Shown one piece after another: positions 1-7,624 of a DNA stretch of 64,000 nt. The first letter of the stretch is position 1; each line of letters opens with the position of its first letter. The notes under the pieces are model-generated. The model searched no databases. It was not told the DNA's origin and saw only the letters and a program-made list of their open reading frames with translations. The stretch comes from Hoeflea sp. YIM 152468. Lineage in GTDB: Bacteria; Pseudomonadota; Alphaproteobacteria; Rhizobiales; Rhizobiaceae. The stretch lies in assembly GCF_029210485.1 (NCBI RefSeq), contig NZ_JARGET010000038.1:422541-486540 (forward strand). The letters are read 5' to 3'. The position numbers and the translations under genes are program-made.

Positions 1-2141
1 CGTTTGAGCTTGTCCACGGCCTGGGCGAACCGCGTATCGGTTTCTGCACGCTCCAGCAGATGCTGCCACACCGACATGCCCTTCGGCCGGGTCGCGGTCA
101 GATTGAACAGATCATCCTCATCAAGGCCGAGCAGCGGGCTCTTGAACACGGCGGCCAGGGAAAGGTCATCGTCAGTGAGAAGAACAAAGCGGCCAAGTGC
201 CATGAGGTCCTGGACGGCGATATGGTCGGTCAGCCGCAACCGGTCGGCGCCGGCCACCGGTATATCGGTCGAGGCCTTCAGCGTGCGCAACAGGGTTGGC
301 ACGAAACCGTCACGCTTGCGAACCAGAACCAGAATATCGCCGGGTTTTATCGGCCGCAGCTGCCGGGTTTTCTGGTCTTCAATCATCTCGTGGCCGACCC
401 AGCGGCCGAGAACGCCGGCAATGCGGCGCGCCAGCTGGGCCGCCGGCGCGGTTTCAGGGACTTCGTCGAAGGCGGCAGTCCAGTCCTCGTCGTTGCCGGC
501 CGGTTCCCTGGCAATCATCGGCCAGACTTCCACCAGTCCCGGCGCCTGCAGGCGGGCGGTTTCGTGGATCACCGGCTCATCCAGCGAGCCCATGCCGCGC
601 AGGGCGTCCGGATCGGCAAAGACGTGGTCGACAAGCCTGAGGACTTCAGTGGCGGAGCGGAACGACACCCGCAGCGAGACCTTGGCGAAATCCACATCGG
701 CAGCCCGGGCACGACCGGCGACGCGGCTCCGCTCCTGTGCAAAGCGCTCGGGGCGGGCGCCCTGGAACGAATAGATCGACTGCTTCTCGTCCCCGACAGC
801 AAACAGGGTCCTGAGCGCGGGACGCGCGCCTTCGCCGGCAAAGAATTCATCCGACAAGGCGCCGATGACATTCCATTGCAGGGGCGCCGTATCCTGGGCT
901 TCATCGACCAGAACATGGTCGATGCCCTGATCGAGCTTGTAATGCACCCAGGCGCTGGCACCGCTTCTGGACAACAGCGCCTCGGTGGCGGCAATCAGAT
1001 CATCGTAATCAAGCAGCGCCTGGCGGGTCTTGAGTCTCTCGAATTCGCCGAGATAGTGCTGCCCCAGACGGAATGCCGTCAGTGAGGCTGACAACATCCT
1101 GAGCCGTGCCAACCGGTCGAAGACACCGACGATCTGCGATTGCGCTGCCGCCACCCGGTCGCCGAGATCCGGAAAACGCTCGAGCACCGATTTGGAGGCA
1201 ACATTGCCAAGCTTGGCGGGGCTCCCGGACTTGGTGAAGAACACCTGCTTGAGCAAAGCCATACGCCCGGCAGGATCAGCCTCCGAGCCAACTGCCAGCA
1301 GTCCATAAGCGAAGGTATGGGCGCGTGCTGCGGATTTCGCCGATTGTGCGTAGTCGAACAAGGCCCTGACATAATCGACCGGCAGCGGATCGAGGGGCCA
1401 GAGAGCTTCGAGGGCCGAGGTTTCGTCATCGTGCGGCGACAAGCCCAGCGCTGTCCTGATCAACGGTTCCGCACCGCCGGACACCCGGGCTCTGGCGTCG
1501 AAGGCGAGAAAATCGCGGCGGCGGGCATAGAGCCCGGAGACAAGGCTATCAAAACCGGCCTCGCCGCCGATATCAAGCACATGGGTGACTGCGGCAGCCA
1601 GATCCGGATCGCGCTTGAACGTCTGCGCCGACATCAACTGCCTGCGGGCCTCGGCCAGCAGTTCGGCAGCCTTCTGGTCATCAAGAACATTGAAATGACC
1701 TGGAATGTTGGCTTCCAGCGGAAAGCGGTGCAGAACCGCTTCACAAAAGGCGTGAATGGTCTGAATCTTGAGACCGCCGGGCGTCTCCAGCGCCGTGGCG
1801 AACAGCCGCCGGGCGCGAATCAGCTGCTGCGGTTCGGCAGCCGTGCCCTCGAGTTCGGCAATGCGTGCGGCAAGCTCGGCATCATCAAGCCGCACCCACT
1901 CACCCAGCGTCCTGAACACCCGGTTGGACATCTCGGCGGCGGCGGCCTTGGTGTAGGTCAGGCACAGAATAGCCGAGGGACGCGCGCCACGCAGCAGCAG
2001 CCGGATCACCCGCCGGGCCAGCACATGGGTTTTGCCGGAGCCGGCATTGGCCGACACCCAGGCCGACACTGTCGGCGTTGCCGCCAGGTTCTGGCGGGCG
2101 GTGGTGTCAGATATGATGGTGGCGCTGGAGGTCTCACTCAT
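1..2141 (-). CDS. addA: AddA helicase-nuclease subunit, C-terminal part beyond window
   Basis: UvrD/Rep-like helicase subunit of the AddAB (RecBCD-like) enzyme, which processes double-strand DNA ends for RecA-dependent repair. About 713 N-terminal codons are present. Walker A, ANAGSGKTH, lies at residues 31-39. Further in are LDYDDLI and VLVDEAQD (Walker B, helicase motif II) and a GDEKQSIYSFQGA motif III-like segment. The C-terminal nuclease domain is expected off the left edge. The start ATG at 2141 sits in ATGAGTGA, overlapping the addB stop by 8 bp, which points to translational coupling. Family proteins are roughly 1150-1200 residues long (from memory). I saw no internal stop in the parts I translated. 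Confidence 0.93.
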   Translation of the reverse strand, partial: MSETSSATIISDTTARQNLAATPTVSAWVSANAGSGKTHVLARRVIRLLLRGARPSAILCLTYTKAAAAEMSNRVFRTLGEWVRLDDAELAARIAELEGTAAEPQQLIRARRLFATALETPGGLKIQTIHAFCEAVLHRFPLEANIPGHFNVLDDQKAAELLAEARRQLMSAQTFKRDPDLAAAVTHVLDIGGEAGFDSLVSGLYARRRDFLAFDARARVSGGAEPLIRTALGLSPHDDETSALEALWPLDPLPVDYVRALFDYAQSAKSAARAHTFAYGLLAVGSEADPAGRMALLKQVFFTKSGSPAKLGNVASKSVLERFPDLGDRVAAAQSQIVGVFDRLARLRMLSASLTAFRLGQHYLGEFERLKTRQALLDYDDLIAATEALLSRSGASAWVHYKLDQGIDHVLVDEAQDTAPLQWNVIGALSDEFFAGEGARPALRTLFAVGDEKQSIYSFQGARPERFAQERSRVAGRARAADVDFAKVSLRVSFRSATEVLRLVDHVFADPDALRGMGSLDEPVIHETARLQAPGLVEVWPMIAREPAGNDEDWTAAFDEVPETAPAAQLARRIAGVLGRWVGHEMIEDQKTRQLRPIKPGDILVLVRKRDGFVPTLLRTLKASTDIPVAGADRLRLTDHIAVQDLMALGRFVLLTDDDLSLAAVFKSPLLGLDEDDLFNLTATRPKGMSVWQHLLERAETDTRFAQAVDKLK

Positions 2142-5100
2142 CGCTGTCGCCGCCTTCCGCGTCCACCGCAGTCTGCCATTCGGCGACACGGGCCAGATGA
2201 TCATATTCGCCGCCGAAATCACGGGCGCTTTGCGGAATCGCGCGCGACAGGAATCCGCGCTGGCCGCTGCGCAGCATGACCACCAGCCGGCTGAATTCCA
2301 CAGCCGCCTTGGCGGCAAGATCAGCCGGGCTGAGAACTTCGTCGCGGCCGGGCTTTTCCGGATCAGTGTCGATGCGTTCGGCGAAGGGTTCCTTTCCGGT
2401 CAGCCGCTGATAGAAAAGGCCGGACACCGGCCTTTTGCCTGTATCTGCAAAGCCGCCATTGATCAGGGCATGGGCCTCGAGCGCCAGTTGCGGATCAAGC
2501 AGGATCCGCGCCTCCTTGCGCGACGGCGAACCGCCGGTCTTGTAGTCGATGATCCAGACGCTGCCATCGCGGCGCAGGTCGATGCGGTCGGCCATGCCGG
2601 TGAGCCGGATTCCGGCTTCCGGCATATCGAGGACGGCGCGGGCCTCGACCAGCGACCGCACCACATCAGCGGCGTTCTCGCTCTCCCAATCCACGATTGT
2701 CCGCGCCGCCTTGTCGAACCGCATCCGCCAGACCAGCGCAGCGGCATCCGGCAGGCCCGCCTTGGCAAAATGCTCGGTCGTTATCCGGCTAAGGGTCTCC
2801 AGGGTGCGGGCATCGGGCTCGGTGCTGGAAACAAACGCCTCAAGAATCGCATGGTACAGCGTGCCCCGCTCACGCGGACCTGGATCAGAGCGGAGGTCTT
2901 CGAGCGGATCGAGATGGAGAATGCGCCGGGCATAGATGGCGTAAGGATCACGACGCAGCTTGCCGACTTCCGAGAAGGAATAGGAGTTCGGCTGGAGTTC
3001 GGCCGCTGGATGCGGCTCGGGACGCAGCGCGGCGGGCGCAGGCGGACCCTGGTCCAAGGTCCTGGCATGCGTCAACAGCATCTGGCCGCGCGCGCGAAGC
3101 GCGTCTGACGGCGCCGGACCGATCACCGCCAGCAGCCGCTGAAGCCAGCGCGAGGCAACGGTCGGGGCCTTGCCGGACCGGAACGACCGCGACAGCACCA
3201 CCTCGGGCGCGCCCATCGCCATCTGAAAATCATGGGCGGCCTGACCGATCCGGCGCTCGGGCGGTTCCAGCCCGATTGCCGCCTTCATCGCGCGCGACAG
3301 GAACGGGTCTTCCTGCCCCGCTTGCGGCCAGACGCCCTCGTTGAGCGCGCCCATCAGCAGGGTATCGACATGTTGCAGCCGGGCCTCGAGCGCACCCCAG
3401 ATAAAAGCGCGGGGATGGCCGCCGGCCCGGGGCTTGACCATTCGTCCCGCCATTAGCGCATCCAGTGCGCCCACCCACTCCGGACCGGTCATTTCCAGCA
3501 TCGAGCCGCTGTCGCGGGTTTCAAGCAACAGATCGGCCAGATCGGCCCCGGCTTCATCGCCCCACAAAAGATCCAGCGCGCCGGTTTCGTCGACGCAGAT
3601 CCGCTCCAGCGCTTCGGCGGTCAGCGCCGCCAGACGGCCGATTGTAAACCGGGTGCTGGCCTCCTGTCCGGTCCTGTCAGCCTCCATCGAGGTCAGCGGC
3701 GCAAGCGCTTCTGTGGCGCGGCGGGCGAACTCACGCGCCTCATCGGCCTGGCGATCGCTGATCCGCGCCCGCCATTGCGGCGCGTGACGATCGTGCCGCG
3801 CGGGCTCGCGCAGGGTGACAAGGGAATCAAGCGCGCCAATATCGACGGCGCCGCTGCCGCCCCGCAGCGCAAGGCGTTCGACAAGACCGGCACAGGCGCT
3901 GGCCCTGGCCCGGGTGAGACCAAAACGCGCCAGCGGATGCTTGATGAGAGCGGTGATTGCCACCGCATCCCCCGGCGCAAAGGCAAGCTGCACCGCCAAT
4001 CGCGCCAGCCCGCCCTGCAGGCTGGCGGCCAGCGGCGCGCCGCCCGAATCATTGGCCTGTATGCCGTAGCGGCCCAGTTCGGTGACGACACGGCGGGCAA
4101 GGTTGCGGTCCGGCGTGACCAGCGCCGCCGTCGGCTCGGGAAGTCCGGGACGCGGCTCCAGCGCCCGGCGCATGGCTGCGGCCAGCGCCGAGGCTTCCTC
4201 ACGCTCATTGGTCGCCTCGATCAGGCTCACATGGTCAAAGCCCGGCCCGATCACCGTGGGAGCCGGCAGAAACCCCGGCTCTCCCCAGGCTTCGGTGGAA
4301 CTCGCCGGCAGGAGTGCGCTGGACACCATCCGGCGGCGAATCGCCAGTTCGGATGAAAGCTGGCCGATTTCCGGAATGTCGCCGATCCGGTCGGCCTCCA
4401 GACCACAGCTTTGAAGCAGGTGCAGCAGGCCATATTGCGGATGGCTGCGGATGGCGACATCGACCAGTATGCGGCCATCCTCCGATTGTTGATTGGCTGC
4501 CGCCCGCGCCAGCGCCTGCCAGTGCTGCGGGCGCATGACCTGGTCGAGTCCCGGCAGCACCACCGCGCCCTGCGGCAGGTGCGCCACCATGGCGATCAAC
4601 CGGGCAGTTGACGGCCGTGTCCCGGTGGATCCGGCAACAATGACGGGTCGATTCGCAGCCGAAACGGCAAGGCCGCGGGTGAACACGTCAATCATCGCGT
4701 TGTGATGCCGGGCCGGGCTGGAGCGATGGATCTCTTCAAGCAAGCTCGGCCAGAATTGCCGCGCGATCTTGAGGAATTCGCTTGTCAGTTGCCACCATTG
4801 CTGCAAATCGGCGTCAATCACCGTCTCGAGTCCGGCAAAATCCCCCTCTTCGGTCTCCACCGCCTGGATCAGATCAAACAGGGCGCTGCCCAGCCAGATG
4901 GCATCGGCCGGATTGGCAGGCGCGACCAGCGGCATGCCTTCGAGGTGATCCCTGACCGCCTGCGGCAAGGCCTGCTTCCAGGCCAGGACGAGATCCGCCA
5001 GGCGCAACGTGGCGGCTATTTGCGGGATCGGCGGATCAAGTGTCAGCGTTTCAGGCTCGGCGGTGTCGAAGAACCCTGCATCATCATCGGTTTCGCCCAG

Positions 5101-5340
5101 AGGGCGGATTACAGGCAGAATCGCTGATCCCTTGCCGATGCAATCGGTAAGTTCGGAGCGCAGCACCCGGGCGGCACGGCGCGTGGGCACGAACACAGTG
5201 GCGCCGGCCAGCGACAGCGGATTTTCGGTGCTGTAGGCGAGTCCCGGCAGCAATGTGCCGGAGACGATCTGGTCAGCCAGTGTGGCGAGAAAATCCACCC
5301 CGGGCGGGATCGTTGCAATGCGGGGCGCGGCCCGCGTCAC
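2134..5340 (-). CDS. addB: AddB double-strand break repair protein
   Basis: Partner of AddA in end resection; 1068 residues, usual for alphaproteobacterial AddB. The N-terminal part is an inactivated-helicase-like region. The C-terminal RecB-type nuclease is recognisable by GMADRID and IIDYKTG near residues 910-932, with a following QLALEAHAL segment (motif QxxxY/L-like). Unlike Firmicutes AddB, no cysteines flank the nuclease domain, so the 4Fe-4S staple known there seems absent. The start at 5340 overlaps the upstream murU stop by 4 bp, and the stop overlaps addA by 8 bp. The genes from 10.2 kb down to 1 could therefore form one operon: tsaE-amgK, murU, addB, addA. Confidence 0.95.
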   Translation of the reverse strand: MTRAAPRIATIPPGVDFLATLADQIVSGTLLPGLAYSTENPLSLAGATVFVPTRRAARVLRSELTDCIGKGSAILPVIRPLGETDDDAGFFDTAEPETLTLDPPIPQIAATLRLADLVLAWKQALPQAVRDHLEGMPLVAPANPADAIWLGSALFDLIQAVETEEGDFAGLETVIDADLQQWWQLTSEFLKIARQFWPSLLEEIHRSSPARHHNAMIDVFTRGLAVSAANRPVIVAGSTGTRPSTARLIAMVAHLPQGAVVLPGLDQVMRPQHWQALARAAANQQSEDGRILVDVAIRSHPQYGLLHLLQSCGLEADRIGDIPEIGQLSSELAIRRRMVSSALLPASSTEAWGEPGFLPAPTVIGPGFDHVSLIEATNEREEASALAAAMRRALEPRPGLPEPTAALVTPDRNLARRVVTELGRYGIQANDSGGAPLAASLQGGLARLAVQLAFAPGDAVAITALIKHPLARFGLTRARASACAGLVERLALRGGSGAVDIGALDSLVTLREPARHDRHAPQWRARISDRQADEAREFARRATEALAPLTSMEADRTGQEASTRFTIGRLAALTAEALERICVDETGALDLLWGDEAGADLADLLLETRDSGSMLEMTGPEWVGALDALMAGRMVKPRAGGHPRAFIWGALEARLQHVDTLLMGALNEGVWPQAGQEDPFLSRAMKAAIGLEPPERRIGQAAHDFQMAMGAPEVVLSRSFRSGKAPTVASRWLQRLLAVIGPAPSDALRARGQMLLTHARTLDQGPPAPAALRPEPHPAAELQPNSYSFSEVGKLRRDPYAIYARRILHLDPLEDLRSDPGPRERGTLYHAILEAFVSSTEPDARTLETLSRITTEHFAKAGLPDAAALVWRMRFDKAARTIVDWESENAADVVRSLVEARAVLDMPEAGIRLTGMADRIDLRRDGSVWIIDYKTGGSPSRKEARILLDPQLALEAHALINGGFADTGKRPVSGLFYQRLTGKEPFAERIDTDPEKPGRDEVLSPADLAAKAAVEFSRLVVMLRSGQRGFLSRAIPQSARDFGGEYDHLARVAEWQTAVDAEGGDSDE

Positions 5341-6092
5341 TGTACCGGCTCGCCTGCGTCGGCAGACCGGGCGGCAAGAAAGGCGGTTCGTGCGGCTTCT
5401 GCCTCACCGATGGCTTCCGGGGTCCCGACCGTGAGCCAATGACCCTGCATTGGCGCGCCGAACAGCCGTCCGGCGCTGGCGGCCCGGTCGAAACACTGGT
5501 TGATGGAAAATCTCGGCACCGATATGGCGTCAAACACAGCCGGGTTCAGAATGAGTGCGCCGGCATAGATCAGAGGCTGTCCGTGACCCTCGAAGCGGGT
5601 CAGGCGGCCTTGTTCATCCGACGTGAAATCCCCGGCTCCGGTATGGCCTGTGGCCTGATCGAGACGGGCTGTCATCACCAGAATGTCCATCGATTCGGCA
5701 TCGAAACGATGTGTCATGCTGGCAAGATTGTCGATGTCAGCCTGCGGGTCCTCAAGCCAGAATGTATCGGCATTGAGCACCAGGAACGGCTCGGTGCCAA
5801 GATCGGGCAACGCCTTGACGATGCCGCCGCCCGAATCGAGCAATTCGGCGGTTTCATCGGAAATGATGATTTTCGGGCCGGGCCGGGCCCGCAGCCAGTC
5901 GATCAGCAACGGCGCCAGATAATGCACATTGACGACAATGGAGCTGACACCAAGCCGCTCAAGCGCTTCAAGCCCGTAGGCAATCAACGGCTTGCCCGCC
6001 ACCTCGACCAGCGGCTTGGGCAGCGTGTTGGTGATTGGACGCATGCGGGTGCCAAGCCCGGCGGCCAGAATCATGGCGGTTTTGATCGTCAT
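5337..6092 (-). CDS. murU: MurU-like nucleotidyltransferase (N-acetylmuramate-1-phosphate uridylyltransferase)
   Basis: A 251-residue sugar-phosphate nucleotidyltransferase. The N-terminal LAAGLGTRMRPIT signature (residues 8-20) and KPLVEVAGKPL are the nucleotide-binding hallmark of this fold; VLNADTFW supplies the metal-binding Asp. MurU makes UDP-MurNAc from MurNAc-1-phosphate in the peptidoglycan recycling route that bypasses de novo UDP-MurNAc synthesis. The specific assignment, as opposed to a generic glucose-1-phosphate thymidylyltransferase-like enzyme, rests on the adjacent upstream kinase domain of AmgK type. The ATG overlaps nothing upstream (18-bp gap), and the stop overlaps the addB start by 4 bp. 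Confidence 0.8.
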   Translation of the reverse strand: MTIKTAMILAAGLGTRMRPITNTLPKPLVEVAGKPLIAYGLEALERLGVSSIVVNVHYLAPLLIDWLRARPGPKIIISDETAELLDSGGGIVKALPDLGTEPFLVLNADTFWLEDPQADIDNLASMTHRFDAESMDILVMTARLDQATGHTGAGDFTSDEQGRLTRFEGHGQPLIYAGALILNPAVFDAISVPRFSINQCFDRAASAGRLFGAPMQGHWLTVGTPEAIGEAEAARTAFLAARSADAGEPVQ

Positions 6093-6110
6093 CGGATTGG
6101 CGGTTCCAGT

Positions 6111-7619
6111 TTATGATTCGCTGTCTCCGATACCAGCCTTTGCAAACCAGATGCGCAAGGGTTGCAACGCCGGATGTTGCAGAGAAGCCGAAATATAGGT
6201 CTCCATCCGGGGAAGATGGCGCATATAGCCGGCTTTTCCGTCGCGCTGCTTGAGCCGGACGAAGATACCGAGAATCTTGGCGGCGCGCTGGGCGGCCATG
6301 ATGCTGTAGGCCTGACGGAATCCGGCCTCGTCAAAGTCCGGGTTGCCGGTCCGGCGGGCAGCAACATAGCGATCCAGCAGCCGATCAGCGAGTTCCGGCT
6401 CAACCGTCACCCGGGCATCCTGGCACAGCGACGCCACATCATAGGCCGACGGGCCGATCATCGCATCCTGGAAATCGATGATGCCGAGCCGGTCCAATCC
6501 TTCCCTGCCGGGGCGCCAGATCAAATTGGGGGAGTGATAATCCCGCAGCACAAGTGATCTTTCGGCGGTTTCAAGCTGCGCGAACAGAGCCCGCCACACG
6601 TCAAGATACGCGGCGCGCTCCTCATCGGGCACGACAACGCCGCGCCGCCAAGGCAGATACCAGTCGGTCAGCAGTTCCACCTCGATCTGCATCGCCCGGG
6701 CATCGTAAGCCGGCACATGATGCGACCGGTCTGCAGCCGGTAACGCACCGGGAAGTTGCTTGCCGTGCAGCATGGCCAGACAATCGATGGCCAGGCCATA
6801 GCGCTCCGGATCAGGCTTTGCTTCGCTGTCCAGAATACCGTCACTGCCGAGGTTTTCGATCAGCAGGAACCCCTGATCGAGATCACTGGCGATGATTTCA
6901 GGTGCGGCAAGTCCCTGCGCACGCAGCCAGCGAGCGATGGCCACAAACGGAACAACATCCTCGGCCAGATGGGCAATCTGCGAATAGGGCAGGCCGTGGC
7001 GCACCGGCGGACCGTCCGGCTGCCTTGGCGCATTCATCAAAATGACCGGCTCACGTGCCTCGGCGCGGATCGTCTCATAGGTGCGGGTGGAGGCATCACC
7101 TTGCAGATGATGCCGCGACGCCGACCCCCAACCCGCAGCGTCGAGAAATGCCCGCGCCGCGCGGGACCGCTGCAGCCGGGCAACAAAGGAGTCCGGGCCG
7201 GACAGGGTGATTGTGCGACTGTCGCCAATGCCGTCAAACCGGATCACCACCTGATCCTCCGGCAGACTGTCAGCCGCCTTTTCCGGCCACTCGATCAGCG
7301 CTGCTCCCTCGGCGAGCGCATCGTCCAGCCCCAGTTCAGACAGCTCATCAGACGAGCCGATGCGGTAGAGATCAAGATGGGCGATCGGCAGGCGCAACTG
7401 GTAGACCTGGACCAGCGTGAATGTGGGGCTTGGCACTTCGAGATCAGGATCGTCAGCCACGGCGCGGATCAGCGCCCGGGCAAAGGTGGACTTTCCGGCG
7501 CCGAGATCTCCCGACAGGCAAAGGCAATCGCCCTGTTTGAGGGCGAGGGATACATCTTGAGCAAACAGGGCGGTTGCAGCCGTGTCAGCCAGTTCAACAC
7601 GGATGGACGCTGGACCCAT
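6111..7619 (-). CDS. tsaE: TsaE-AmgK fusion: t6A ATPase domain plus aminoglycoside-phosphotransferase-like sugar kinase
   Basis: A 502-residue two-domain protein. Residues 1-150 are TsaE, the ATPase of the tRNA threonylcarbamoyladenosine (t6A) complex, with Walker A GDLGAGKST at 37-45 and SPTFTLVQVY plus LDLYRI following. Residues 160-502 are an APH-fold kinase. VLRDYHSPNLIW is the catalytic loop and IIDFQDA the metal-binding DFG-like motif. This half resembles AmgK, the anomeric MurNAc/GlcNAc kinase, which fits murU immediately downstream. The fusion is known in Rhizobiales annotations. TsaE acts with TsaB/TsaD in the cytoplasm, while AmgK feeds cell-wall recycling, so one polypeptide serves two unrelated pathways. 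It starts 5 bp after the divL stop. Confidence 0.9.
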   Translation of the reverse strand: MGPASIRVELADTAATALFAQDVSLALKQGDCLCLSGDLGAGKSTFARALIRAVADDPDLEVPSPTFTLVQVYQLRLPIAHLDLYRIGSSDELSELGLDDALAEGAALIEWPEKAADSLPEDQVVIRFDGIGDSRTITLSGPDSFVARLQRSRAARAFLDAAGWGSASRHHLQGDASTRTYETIRAEAREPVILMNAPRQPDGPPVRHGLPYSQIAHLAEDVVPFVAIARWLRAQGLAAPEIIASDLDQGFLLIENLGSDGILDSEAKPDPERYGLAIDCLAMLHGKQLPGALPAADRSHHVPAYDARAMQIEVELLTDWYLPWRRGVVVPDEERAAYLDVWRALFAQLETAERSLVLRDYHSPNLIWRPGREGLDRLGIIDFQDAMIGPSAYDVASLCQDARVTVEPELADRLLDRYVAARRTGNPDFDEAGFRQAYSIMAAQRAAKILGIFVRLKQRDGKAGYMRHLPRMETYISASLQHPALQPLRIWFAKAGIGDSES

Positions 7620-7624
7620 GGAGG

